Assembly (NCBI GenBank): GCA_019009955.1 | Contig: CM032228.1 | Span: 73,968,001-74,032,000, forward strand | Source: Riptortus pedestris | Taxonomy: Eukaryota; Arthropoda; Insecta; Hemiptera; Alydidae | Direction: 5' to 3' | DNA: 64,000 bases | Shown here: positions 46,405 through 58,610 of the stretch, piece after piece | Layout: each line of letters begins with the position of its first letter | How positions within the stretch are numbered: the stretch's first letter is position 1 | The notes under the pieces: generated by a model | The model's database searches: none | Told to the model about the DNA's origin: nothing | Seen by the model: the letters and a program-made list of their open reading frames with translations, nothing else | Translations under genes and position numbers: made by a program

Positions 46405-47021
46405 TAGAGGGGCCCGACAGACGTTGTCCTACATGATATTTCAAGCGATTAGGATATTAAATTTCATAATATTATGTTTAAAAGAAAAGCTATTTTTTAT
46501 AAGAACAACTTTTGTTTGCCTAAAAACAAATAGAAAATGAAATATCGCGAATTTTTTATTCAGGCCTCCCTTATAACCCCCACTCCCGTTTGAGCCTAAA
46601 AAAATTAGTATAACTTATAATCATGGAAGAATTAATGCTAATTTACGTATAGAGTTTTGTTAAGCTCGGTTCAATCGTTAGTGCCCAATAAAATTGTTGG
46701 TTCCCACTTTAATTTTTTAGTGTATATCTCGTTTATACTTTGTTATACGACAAAAGTGAATATAACAAAAGTTACTCTAAATAACAAAATATTCAACTTT
46801 TATCCTGTGCATATTTGCCGAAAAACCAATATGAAACGAAATTTTTAATTTTGGGCCTCTCTATAACCCTCACTCCTGCTCCATCTGCCGAGCTGATTTG
46901 TGAATCTTAATCATCCAGGGCGTCACCCAAACGCATACAAAAAAATACATTCAAATCGGTCCAGCCGTTTAGGAGGAGTTCAGTGATTTACACACGTACA
47001 ATATAATTATATATATAAAGA
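46404..47021 (-). mobile_element. Non-autonomous Helitron B
   Basis: On the minus strand it starts A|TCTTTATATATATAATTAT and ends GACAACGTCTGTCGGGCC-CTCTAG|T. The host A and T sit exactly where Helitron insertion predicts. The 5' region contains GGCTGGACCGATTTGAATG, a motif seen at the 5' end of many arthropod Helitrons. One internal block (GTTATAAGGGAGGCCTGAA) is shared with Helitron A monomers, so A and B are related or have recombined. Confidence 0.8.
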
Positions 47022-47029
47022 TATAATAT

Positions 47030-47245
47030 TCATATTCATTAACGCCCATTTACTACAATTATTTAGGATAGGTTATCTACAGATTACCTCTCTGTTTTTT
47101 TGTTTTTTTAATAGTGTGGGACTAAGGATTTTATACAATGTCTTTGTCACAAATTTAATCATTATACCCCAGACATGAATCCAACCCACGATTCTACGTT
47201 TACCACGTAAGGTTAATCACAACGCCTTAACTCACATAGGGTCCC
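47030..47245 (-). mobile_element. tRNA-derived SINE
   Basis: Family order kept: ATTAACGCCCATTTACTAC, GTTATCTACAGATTACC, ACTAAGGATTTTATACAATG, diverged B-box, CGCCTTAACTCACATAG head on the minus strand. The middle has a T-rich expansion. Confidence 0.7.
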
Positions 47246-47439
47246 CATTCTTAAAAAAAAAATAATACTCGTAATAATAAATTGATGACATTTATTTTTT
47301 CAAATATTAATTTATTTAAATTTTTGGGAATTCAGCTTTCTCATTATTATTCTGAATTGTCTTTCAACTCTACAAATTCAAGAAAATTCAGTTTTACTAC
47401 GAGGAAGACACAAATGCAGAACAGATAAGCCTTTTACGC

Positions 47440-47600
47440 AAACTTTGCGCCAACTAAGCAGATTTCCCAAGCGTTGAAATCCCGCTGTATGTTCCGCTGC
47501 TGAAGTTTTATTCCTAACGCGATTTTTGAAAAATGCCATCAAATGTTCGTCGATCCTACCTATAAGTTGACGAAAATGTGGTTCACTGAAACTCATCTAT
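47440..47600 (-). mobile_element. GTCCG element 3' module, reverse
   Basis: AGCAGATTTCCC at 47457, then ACGCGATTTTTGAAAAATG and GTTCGTCGATCCTACC. The hairpin's second arm is replaced by other sequence. Confidence 0.6.
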
Positions 47601-47854
47601 GTGCAAATAATCATGCGGAGATGTATATTTTATTAGGCGTATCAGTGATGGTCAGATTTTAGCCCTCGACTTTGTTGGGCAGGACTGGACAGCTTGAATA
47701 GATGAACAGTTGTCTCCCTGGAAGATGCCATAAACTCATTGGAGATGAACACGTGAAAGGCTGGAGCACAGATGGCAGGAAGGGGTTGCAAGGACGATGT
47801 CTGAGTCAGGAACTGGAAGATGGCTTCACAAGACAATTAAGACTGAAATAAAAG

Positions 47855-49133
47855 TCCGTCTCGCAGGGGATGCATAAACGAAGATTTCCCACGTGAAGTT
47901 TTACAATAGATAAATTTACATACTGGTAACACTTAAAAACCACTGTGAACATTAAGCGAATAAATACAAACGGTAATGAGAAATCCTTCAGTCAATTTTA
48001 TTAACCTCCCAACTAAAAGCGTCTGAATTGTAAACAAACCGGTCAGTCAACCTCTCAGATCCGAACAGGTAGATAGAAATATTCTTTACCAGAAAGAAAG
48101 AAAATTATTGAAATACATCTGAATATAAGATATTAATTTTATTGAAAACTATTTACTATATAAAGTACTGCAATTTATAATGAATCAGAATAATTTTTAC
48201 CTCAATCACTCAAATTTTAGTAATCCAAGAACTAAAGTCCGGGGAAGGAGGCGATCAACAGAACGTATTTGCATGTTTCTCGTTTAATAAAGGTCACTTG
48301 AAAACAATATTTGTTATTTAAGCTTGGCATATAGTGGTGTATTATGTAACAGCGTATTGTTTATGTGATATGAGAAAGAGGGGGGGGGGTTCCTGAAGGC
48401 TGAAAACTAAAAAATGTAAAATCCTCGGTTAATATTCAAGATAGAGAATGAATGTACATAAAAATATTTATAGTACATTTAATTTGCATTATTATTGATA
48501 CTATATAGATGGTGGAGCAGGAGTGGAGGTTGTAAGGGAGGCCTACAATTAAAAATAGCGATATTTCGTTTCCTATTGGTTTTTCGGCAAATACGCACAA
48601 GATAAAAGTTATTTATTTTGTTATTTAGAGTAACTTTTGTTATATTCACTTTTGACGTATAACAATGTATAAACGAGATATACACTAAAAATTAAAGTGG
48701 GAGCCAACAATTTTATTGGGCACTAACGATTGAATCGAACTTAACAGAACTCTATATGTAAATTAGCATTAATTCTTCCATGATTATAAGCTATATTAAA
48801 TTTTTTAGGTTCGAACGGGAGTGGGGGTTATAAGGGAGGCCTGAATAAAAAATTCGCGATATTTCATATTCTATTTGTTTTTAGGCAAACGTGCACATAA
48901 CAAAAGTTGTTTTTTGTGTTATTAAAAGTAGCTTTTGTTTTAAACATAATATTATTAAATTTAATACCCTAATCGCTTGAAATATCATGCAGGACAACGT
49001 CTGTCGGGTCCACTAGTATATATATAAAGTTTTGAACGGACCTCATTTTCCTCATCTCCTAGGTATAATCGTAGGACATTTGTGGAGATTTTTTCAAAAA
49101 TCGTATAATGAGTACGACTTAAGGGAACCTGCT
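47855..49133 (+). mobile_element. GTCCG element copy carrying a Helitron B piece
   Basis: Starts GTCCGTCTCGCAGGGGATGC after AATAAAA. The 5' module continues to about 48505, Helitron B sequence fills 48508-49016, and the 3' module follows at 49028-49133, ending GGGAACCTGCTGAAAG with only one hairpin arm. Confidence 0.75.
48508..49016 (+). mobile_element. Helitron B, 5'-truncated
   Basis: Two monomer-like blocks (GTGGAGGTTGTAAGGGAGGC, GTGGGGGTTATAAGGGAGGC) and the 3' end GACAACGTCTGTCGGGTCCA-CTAG|T at 49013-49016. The TC start is not visible. Confidence 0.7.
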
Positions 49134-50113
49134 GAAAGACATTTTTAATTATAAGGAAGCCCACAGTGTCAAATGGATCCTTGATTGTCAAAAGGAACGC
49201 GATTCAACACCTTCACCGACACATCTCTCCTCTTGACCGCTGTACAAGCCAATAAAGCAGAAACTGCTTAGAACACACCTGTTTTTTTTTGTGGAAAAAA
49301 ATCCTAGTTATCAGTGAGGATGTTCAATTAGAGAATGTAATTAGGATATGTAAGTCAATAATTGAATAATCCATTGCCTTTGATCGAAAATGCATAAACC
49401 CGGAATGTATACATTTTGTATACTTTACAAAACACGTGGTAAATGATGCAGCAGAACAAATATATGTAAAATAGTATAAGAATTATCTCACCTTAGATTT
49501 AAAATCGTCAACACTAAAGCGTTTTTATCACCAAACACATTTTTTAATAAGATGTATTCTCGAATGGCTTGTACACCTGCCTTCTGTAAACCAGGATCCC
49601 AGCACAAGGACAGGTTATGGAGTAGTATTATTCTTTTCTATCCCTTCTCTCTTACTCTTCTACCCCCTCCTTCTTTCATTCTCGTTTCTATTTCCTCATT
49701 CCAGTTGCTTCCCAATTCCTGATAGTACGCACATTGATAACATACATCCAATAAAGATAAACAAAAAAATCTTGATATCTCACTAAAGATATTACTACCA
49801 ACGTATACAAAACTCGTTTAATTACTAAATAATTTCTTGATTTTTTTTTTGGGTACATTCAGTTATTCACTATAAATGTTCAGTTTCATGACACTGGGGC
49901 GCTCCGGACCTACCCACATACACAAAAAAATATAACTTACTGAATTTCTTGATTTTCATCGCACAACAGGGATGTCCTTTCTATTCTTTTTGTCATTTTG
50001 GGGAACAAAATGAAAGAAAAAAAAACTATTACCTCTTACCTTCTGCACTATGGTGAATGTATACAAATTTGAATGTGACATCATTTCCTTAATTACAAAG
50101 TAGAGTGTGTGTG

Positions 50114-50184
<71 letters not shown>

Positions 50185-50352
50185 ATATGTATATATATAA
50201 ATATACACACACACAGAAACAAACCTATCAAGGTCCTTATCTACCTTATTTATGGTAATTATATCCATTTTAGTTTATATTGTATAAATATTATTTCTTT
50301 TGGCGATGTTACTAAGGGAAATTTGATTTTGATATAACTGGATGTTCACTAT
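49134..50352. other. Non-coding DNA with mixed microsatellite
   Basis: No gene. Pyrimidine-rich near 49630-49710. A (GT)n(TA)n(CA)n composite lies at 50105-50215. Confidence 0.5.
50105..50215. repeat. Composite GT/TA/CA microsatellite
   Basis: GT units, about 24 TA units, interspersed GTATATAT, then ACACAC. Confidence 0.9.
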
Positions 50353-50535
50353 CCTAATAGATGCTTTAGTAGATCTAGAGTGGCGATTCCTCCCTGAGCA
50401 AATAGGAATTTATTTAGTGACGAACTTATTTAATAAAATTCTTAGTCCCACCACTCTGGCTAGAAAAGGGTGGTAACCTGTAGATAAGCAGTCCCAATTA
50501 GCCACAGTAAAAAGTGGAAGTTAATAATAATAATA
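50353..50535 (+). mobile_element. tRNA-derived SINE, 5'-truncated
   Basis: Starts in the B-box area (AGAGTGGCGATTCCTCCC) and keeps the whole body and the AATAATAATA tail. Confidence 0.75.
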
Positions 50536-50888
50536 GCATGTAAATTTACATCTTCATTATTTCTTCTGTCTTTTACTAAGATCTTGTAGATATTGTGCAG
50601 TCGACATGGGTATAACTCCTCTTGATCCAAACAGTAACCCTTTAACTGCCAAATTTTCTATATTGTAATTTTCTTGAAAATATGGACAGCATTGGAAGTA
50701 AATGTTTTTTTCTTTCTTTTTTTTTTCTTTTTTCAAAATTTACTTCTTTCGCTTGTTTTTTTTTTTATTGTTTCAAATCTGACTATCGGATCTGGATGAC
50801 ACCTTTATTTTATTTTCTTTGTATTGCAACAATGCCGGATCTTCTGATGGATCCATCTAATAAATTTCTGGTATTTATTGTGGTATTT

Positions 50889-51255
50889 ATTCTGGTATTT
50901 TTTGTCAACGAGGTACGCGGACATCATTACCTTCAAGGAGAATTGTAAATTTGCCTACATCCTGGACCCAACGATAAGGTACGAGAGCAACGACCCTGAT
51001 CAAGCGGAGAAGATCCGTCAGGAAAAGAAAAATATTTACGACAAATGTACTAAATTTTACTCGGAAAAATTTAGGGAATCATTTGGGGAGCGGGATTTTC
51101 TGGTGATTGGCTTGTGGTTCGGTGCCCGAGGAACGGTCCCTAAACGTACCCGGACATTTTTTGACGAGGTGGGAATAGACAAGAAGGCTCTGCAAACCTT
51201 GGTCGAGGGTGTCATTATTGATACTTTAGGGATTATTTCCCACCATATATTTTAA
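50889..51255 (+). pseudogene. Non-LTR retrotransposon ORF2, C-terminal fragment
   Basis: The open frame contains DIITFKENCKFAYILDPTIR, EKKNIYDKCTKFY and FLVIGLWFGARGTVPKRT, then a stop after IDTLGIISHHIF. The order 'sequestered D.I.F, I.DPT.R.E, EK..IY, V.GL.FGARGT' is the typical end of arthropod LINE ORF2 proteins after the RT. The RT core is absent, as in 5'-truncated copies. About 270 bp of 3' UTR-like sequence follows, with AATAAA near 51500. Confidence 0.65.
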
Positions 51256-51756
51256 ATTTTTCTCCGACCAGTGATCTTATTATAGATCGACGGATCATGT
51301 TAGTACAATAATGATGTTTCTAATTTTATATCTAGTGACATTCACCTTTTAGGTTCCTGACTGTGTTTATTTTAGTTATTGAACTGACTAAATACAATAT
51401 GTATTGTTTTACTGTTGTCCTAGGGATTGACTAAGTTGCTGTGTGCTTCAGCATCTCAATGTAATTGAGCAGCCCCACAAACTGTATAAAAATTTGTACA
51501 ATAAAGTGATTCTCTCTGCTCCGTTAATATATGATATATTTTACACAACACACTAAGTACCATTGTGAACATACAGTTTACAAGCGAGACTTACAAAAGA
51601 ATATTTTTAATAGCGGTTATTACGTACCTAAAACATCTGTCACCGTTGGGCTTTGTACAGCATCAAGGGAAAGGAACTTTTATTCATACTTGGTTTGGAA
51701 GATAGAATACTTTCTATGATTATGAATTATATGGTCCATTACGTTATAAAAAAAAC

Positions 51757-51978
51757 TACATGCACAGGAGACGGGAAATATAAAAATATTGAGGACAGTG
51801 ATGCCTTACATAACAAATAATTTTATTATTAACAAATCCACAGCAACGACGGGTATAAAGCCTTAACACTGGGACGGGGATATGTCATAATATTGTGAAA
51901 AATAAAGGCTTGCCAAAAAAATACCATCATCGTTTAGCCTCAAATGAATTCCCGTGCGAAGCCAGGTAACGTAGCTAG
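51757..51978 (+). mobile_element. Helitron A 3' end fragment
   Basis: ACATGCACAGGAGACGGGAA through GCGAAGCCAGGTAACGTAG-CTAG|T. Shares more than 200 bp with the end of H3 and H6. Confidence 0.8.
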
Positions 51979-52904
51979 TGTATATATATTTTCTTTTAAA
52001 AGAAACAGTAATGAAAATAACAAACCGATGGCCTGTTGAGTATAGAATTCTATTCTATAAGTGCAATAAAGCATTGAGGAAACTTGCAGAAGTTTTATAC
52101 CAGAAAATAAGTTATTGGAATAGCTATTATGGGTAAATTTATAATATACTATTATTAAAAATCCCATTTTACTTATCTTCATTTAATGTTTTGTTCAATA
52201 ATGTTCTGATTTATATATTGGAGTTAAGATTATTTATTATTTTATTTATTATAAATACATTTTTTTTAAATTATATATATTGTTTAAAATTTGCTATTAA
52301 TCTACAAATACATGTAATGTACTATATTGTACGGGACATGTAGGAAATGAACTCCCTCTCTGAAGGGTTACTTCATTGAGGGATATAGGTATATAACTGT
52401 AAAAACCTCCCGAGACATTGCTGTTAAGTTTATGATCTGCAACGTGAAAGTTTGTGTTTTCAAGTGTAGCCTCTTTTATCGCAATTCCCATCTGTTTCTT
52501 CTGACGTAATTAATTTCATCTCAACTAGAATCACTCAGGGTCAGTGAGAGGCCATGTTTCTTCGTTTTATGGTCATCACAAATACTTACATTTATTTTCC
52601 TTCATATTATAGAATATATTTCAGTCTCATCATTCAAAAGCATATTAATAGCTAGGGTCCGATAACATGCCTGTTTTGAGCTTTTTATTTTATTTGTATT
52701 CCATTTTTTTCCTAACGTGTTCAATAAGACACGGAACAAGTGATTTATAGACAAGGAACGATGTTCTGAGCGACGTTTACGCGCAATGTCTGCATTCGGT
52801 GATAATTGTTCGAAAAAATCTAATTCGATAAATTCTTTAAAGGTATTTTATATTAAGAGGAAATAAATTTGAATATTTATTTCATAAATAAACTATAAAG
52901 GTTG
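51979..52904. other. AT-rich DNA
   Basis: No gene or shared repeat recognised. Confidence 0.45.
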
Positions 52905-53815
52905 CACTTATGGCGTGAGTTTCGGAAACTTTCTTCATATGTCAATCTATTCTGCCTAGGAGAAGACAAAAAGTCCACCATGCATGGGCTGCGTAAACTA
53001 AGCAGATTTCCCAAGTGAGGTTTTACAGTAGATAAATCTACATACTGGTAACACTTAACACCGCCCTGAATATTAAGAGAATAAATACAAACGGTAATGA
53101 GAAATCTTTCAGTCAATTTTAATAACCTCCCAAAGGAAAGCGTCTGAATTGTAAACAAACAGGTCAGCCAACCTCTCACAGGTAAGAAAAAAACAATTAA
53201 CAAAATATATATCTGAGTATAATATATTAATACTATTGAAAACTATTTACTATAGCTAATGCTGTAATTTATAATAAATCAGAATAATTTTTATCTCAAT
53301 GACTCAAATTTTAGCAATCCAAGAACAAACGAAGGGTTGGGGATCAACAGAACATATTTGCATATATCTCAAAATATGTAAGTAATGAGAACAATATTTG
53401 GAATTTAACCTTGTAATGAAGTGGTTCATGATATATCAGCATATTATTAATATGGCATGAGTAGGAGTATGGGTTTGCTGAAAGGAAAAAACTATAAAAT
53501 CCAAATATCTGGGTTAATATTAATGATTCAGAAAATGTGTATTGAACAACATTTATACATCTCCTGTAAGAAAAGAAAGGCCTCCTTCCTCCACAGTTTA
53601 ATCTATGCGACAGAGCGCTTTCAGAGCATACACTCCATCAACAGTGCCCTCTTAATAATTCCTTAGATATTAATTCCTTCACCATCCAGCACCTCAAAAA
53701 TGGATTTATAGATCATTCAACTTGCAACTGGTTTTACACAATTTTTCGATGAACGTATGGTAAAGAAGATTTTCAAATTTTCATGAGAACGACATCAATA
53801 GCCGATAATCGGCCC
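52905..53815 (+). mobile_element. GTCCG element copy plus abutting reversed 3' piece
   Basis: A reversed 3'-module piece (52905-52965) abuts a plus-strand 5' end GTCCACCATGCATGGGCTGC at 52971. The 5' module extends to about 53700 and a worn 3' module ends near 53815. This 5' module and the one at 47855 share a long variant (ATACTGGTAACACTTAA, CGTCTGAATTGTAAACAAAC) not seen at 4534 or 38881. Confidence 0.65.
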
Positions 53816-53823
53816 CTTAATAT

Positions 53824-53848
53824 GTATATATATATATATATATATATA

Positions 53849-53894
<46 letters not shown>
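53824..53894. repeat. (TA)n microsatellite
   Basis: About 35 TA units with one TC interruption. Confidence 0.9.
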
Positions 53895-53907
<13 letters not shown>

Positions 53908-54194
53908 ATATCACTAATTTCTTATGTCGTTTGTCAGAATGCAGACCTTCCACATACTCGCCACTCTATAGATCATCCCTTGTCTAAATAATTTAACTCG
54001 TTAAAAACAGTTTCAAGTTTAAAATATATCTCAATTATGACCGTCAAAAAAAAAATATTATCACCTATTTGAAAATAATTTCTACCAGGAGGAGACAAAC
54101 TTCTCACCATTTATAACGAATGACACTCATCTGTAATTTATGTTAAATATTTTCAGTGTACTTTAAATTTATTAATTATTGACTGAAAATTACT

Positions 54195-54850
54195 TCTAGG
54201 GAAATCCTTCTTACAGGGGCTATGTTTTTGCATTTATCTCAAAATCTAAAAGTTTAATGAGAACATTATTTGGTACTTAGCTTCAAATAAAGTGCTTCAT
54301 AATGTAACTGCTTATTGTTAATATGACATGAGAAGGAATGGGGGTTTAAAAAGGGCTGAAATCTAAAAAATACCAACATCTCTGTTCATAACCAAGATAA
54401 TGAGAAAACCGACATAACAATATTTAAAGAACATTACATTTGCAATAAGATTGGTTCAATACAATTTTTCAATCGGACCCATAATAACAGAGATATTATG
54501 TCTCACCGGAGATGTCGACTCAATAGGGACCAGCTCTAGAGCACTGAAGATGGTACGGTTCACCCCAAAAGTACTTTGTCTGTAATAAAAGAAGTATAAA
54601 GAGTGGAGGTGTTTGACCTTTTGATCCTTCCGTTGAGAGATATTAAGCGACTGCTATAGCATTAACAGATATATATGTATATATACACACACACACATAC
54701 ACACACACACACACACAGATACACGTGTGCATGCACACACACACGTGAACACACACACACACACACACATCTTACCTAAGATCGATGGATATTTGAGGAC
54801 ATTTTCAAAAAATCATGTCATGTGTAAAACCTCAATGTCTGTGTTACAAG
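54195..54850 (+). mobile_element. GTCCG element copy, diverged, with CA centre
   Basis: Internal 5'-module landmarks (CATTTATCTCAAAATCTAAAAG, AGTGCTTCATAATGTAACTGC, GCAATAAGATTGGTTC), a CA-rich centre at 54686-54770, and a 3' module (AAGATCGATGGATATTTGAGG) lacking the hairpin. Confidence 0.6.
54686..54770. repeat. (CA)n microsatellite
   Basis: Imperfect CA/TG-rich tract replacing the usual TA centre of the GTCCG element. Confidence 0.85.
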
Positions 54851-56149
54851 AACATAAGATCAAATCCACAAAAATGGTGAGTGTAAAATATTGTTAAATA
54901 ATGAAAATTTCTAATGAAGTAACGTAATAAATAAACAATTTATTATAACATAGTTTATAACATTTTTTAAATGAGAAAGCTAAATCACATGCATATAAAC
55001 AAATAAATGATCACAAATTATTATATTTCATCTCACCATATTGAATATTTCACACAAATAAATTTAATAAACAGCCTATACTCTTATAAACATATCAATA
55101 GGACTTATATTGACATAAATTACTTAGGTTTATAAACAATATACAAATTATAAATATTTTTGCCATATATTAATATTGTCAATAAAAAAAATCTATCAGT
55201 GACTAATGCTACTTACTTATATTGTTGGCATTAAAAAGTAGAAATTAAATATCAGATCATCAAACTACAATTAAACAAAATACAAAATTTCAATTCCCTT
55301 AAATTCACAAAGAGAATACAAACATTTTAATAAAGGATAATACATGCAACCAAAGAGACCAGATCCACAATAAATCTTTATTAAGTCCCCAGATAAATAT
55401 ATTCGATAAAGAATTTCAGCTTGTTTTAAAACCTCATTAACATTACAAAATTTCCTTAAATGCTACTCATAATCTCTAAACTTTATTTTTAATATATATT
55501 TCATAATTTGGTCTTGTTTAATAATCATTTACATATTCGTTTGCTTCAAAGGCAATGCAGAGTGATATGTGATTTTAGCTAACATATTTTTGATATTGAA
55601 AAAAAAACAATCGAAACCATGGAAGTAATATCCTTCAACACTCAAAAGACAATGTATAAAATGTTGTGTTATATTCTATATAAGTTATTCAAATAATGGA
55701 TGTTTCTTATAAACCGAAATATTAAACTAATGAAATATTTTTTTATAATTACTCGTACATGGTATGTATTGTAGTACTTTGATTCAGAATTTCGTAACTC
55801 ATGAAACACACAATATGAAACTATAATTGTATTTTCTTTTCTAGTTAACAGAAACCCTATTTATTATTTTTAATAAATACTTTAAATCATCAGATTTTCC
55901 TATTGTAGCTCAAACAGTATAAACTGATATTGCATTGTTATATCAATTCAATAATGTGGTAACCACTAAATCTTAATATATTTGTTGGTTTTGGCTTTTT
56001 TTTTTTTTTTTGTACTCTGGAAAAATTAAAAATATTTTAGCCCGCCTGTTTCCTTCATGTGAACAGAACAAGTAAATATATACGCTTAGTATAGAAAATT
56101 GTCTTGATAGGACCCGAAATGAGTTTGAAAGTTAATTAATTACCTCCAA

Positions 56150-56620
56150 AAAAATGTTTGGTGTGACATGTAATAACCAAAGCTAAACATATTAAAGTTA
56201 ACATTACAGAATTTCCTGAATACCAGTATAACTTTTGTTTGACATTTCTTACACAATAAGTAAGTATAGCTTAAACAGAACTGTGCTTCGATGTACAGAT
56301 AAATGGTCAACATTTACACTATTAATTATTTTATTCAGAGCCAGTTTTAATTAAATTTATATTAAATGTAGAGGGGGGGGTTGAATGTTATGTTTTAAAA
56401 ATTATTTTAATAGAAAGTGGTTTGGATATGTTCTAAAAAACTAATAAATCATCTTGGAAGAATAATCCCCCCTCCAAAAAAAAAAAAAGAAGGAAAAAAA
56501 GCGGGTTGATATGTAATTTGCAATGTTAAACATAATATTAAAGAGTCTCCTGAATATAAGTATGAAACTTTTGTTTGAAATTTCAATGCAATCAGTTTAT
56601 ATAAAACAATGTGAGTTATG
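56150..56620. repeat. Diverged direct repeat (~340 bp apart)
   Basis: Two stretches near 56195-56250 and 56520-56590 share TGTTAA(A)CAT.AT.A.AGA.T..CCTGAATA and ACTTTTGTTTGA.ATTTC. Confidence 0.45.
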
Positions 56621-57635
56621 TCAAATTTTATTGTTATGGTAAAAAACGTGGACAGTAATAAATCAATTTTTATCACTATTTGAATATCTTGCATCTAGGT
56701 TTCTAAGATGAGGACTAAATATTCCCTGAAATAATTGAGAAACCGAAACATAACAGAGACATTTTAATAAATAAATACCTGGATAATTAATTTCATGGTT
56801 CACTTCTAATTTCTAATTCGCATAGATATATTAAAATTGTTATTATAATGTAGCCTTTGAAATGCAGCTGGCAAAAGTTTTTTAAGATTTTTTAACCTGA
56901 TGTACATATCCAAAGTAAACTCATCCGAATATGTTTTGGTTGCCTTAGTTTTGACTGTTGGATTTGTAATTTTTAAATCTTTCTGAAAAAATAATGAACA
57001 ACTAATTATTTTCTTCTCTCTGAATAATGACCATGAAAAGTGTGCTTCTCGTAAAAGTATGTATGACAGCTGATGGTTTTGATATAAAATAAAAGGTGAT
57101 GAGATACTTTCATTGCGAAGAATAGATCTGAAATTGGTTTGATTGGAAATGGCAAATGCTCAGTTGGATGATGTTTCTTTTACCAACTCTAACTCTTGTG
57201 TAGTATTCTCACATAATAATATAAATTGTATGCTCAGTTTTGAAGATAGGTACTGACACCTGCTCGATGAAAGCATTATTCAAAAAAGTATTCAATTGAA
57301 GATAAAAACAGTGCTAGAAAGGCAAATCAAAACAGTAAACAAGGCTAAAATTAACTACCAAGGACTTAATTCACCAATAATTAAACTCTATAAAGGCCCA
57401 ATCTAAAAATATTACTAATTCATTCAATATTATCACATTATAAGTTCTTATCTTATTCTTTATCAAATCACTATATGTTATATGAAAAAAAATTAGTCAT
57501 TATATATGTTTTTTTAAGGCTAGGTTATGTATTTTATCTGTGTATTTGGTTTAATAGCTTAATACCGAAGCGTGCTTAGTACAAGTTTACCTAGTGCCAC
57601 AAATTTATGGTTAATTGGTCAATACATACACTTTT

Positions 57636-58610
57636 AATTATTTTATTCAGAACTGGCTTTGATTAAATGTTTATTAAAGGGAAGGGGGTTGAATATTATA
57701 TTTTAAAAAATTATTTATTTGTGTTTTAGAGCATTATATGGGTTTGATAATAAAGTATAGATTAGCTTAGAAAAAAAAAGAAAAGTTAAATCAATGGAAG
57801 TATTGTTTTGGCTGACCAATGAAGATGAAATAATAAAATGAAATTATATCCTTAATATTACATTCTCTCGGAATAATTTAGAGGTATTGACCATTTTCAC
57901 CAACCCTATTAAATAATATAAATATTGACATCTTCCAGCCAGGAGGTTCAGAGCATATTTATGGGCAGACATGTTGAACATGTTTGTTTTAAAGTATTGT
58001 TTCTTAAGAAAAAAAAATGGGTATCATTATTTTAATTTGTTTGTTGTAACATTTTAAGATAGGTTTGTAATATAGTTTAGTTTTATAAAAATATGCCCAT
58101 TGAAATTAATTCTTATTTAATTCAGAGCCGGCTTTAATTAGATGTTTATCAAATGGGAGGAGTGTTAATATTATAATTTAAAAACTGTTTATTTGTGTTT
58201 TAGAGGATTTTATGGGCTTGATTTTAATTCATTGATTAGACTTTAATGCTAAATATATTTAAAATTTATTAAGATATAATAAGTTAAGTGGTAGTATTTT
58301 TTTGACTGAGGAATGAAGATAAAATTATAAAATGAAATTATTTTCTTAATATTACATTCTCTGGAAATGATGAATTAATTTATAGTAGAGGCATTGACCA
58401 TTTTCACCATTCATATTGATATAAATATTGACATGTGCCAGCCAGGATTTCAAATCATAAATAAAGAGGGATGTTGAAAAAGTATGTGTTTTATAAATTA
58501 TTATTTTTTAAGAAAAAACGATATATCCATATTTTAATTTTTGTTGTAAAATTTTAAGATTGGTCCTTAATACAGTTTAGTTTTATAAAATTATGCCTTT
58601 TGTAATTAAT
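57636..58610. repeat. Tandem duplication of a ~480-bp unit
   Basis: The units start near 57636 and 58118. Both have TTATTCAGA.C.GGCTTTGATTAAATG-like openings, a G-rich patch, TTATTTGTGTTTTAGAG, GACCATTTTCACCA, GACAT.T.CCAGCCAGGA, TTTTGTTGTAA. A third partial unit lies at about 56310-56430. Divergence is perhaps a fifth of positions by eye. Confidence 0.65.

Noticed and set aside
47642..47836. 64-codon minus-strand frame just before a GTCCG copy
   Set aside because: Somewhat GC-richer sequence, but no recognisable domain on either strand and no splice partners.
53457..53666. 69-codon frame with SLIYATERF, which faintly recalls a retroelement linker
   Set aside because: It lies inside a GTCCG 5' module and the resemblance is too short to support.
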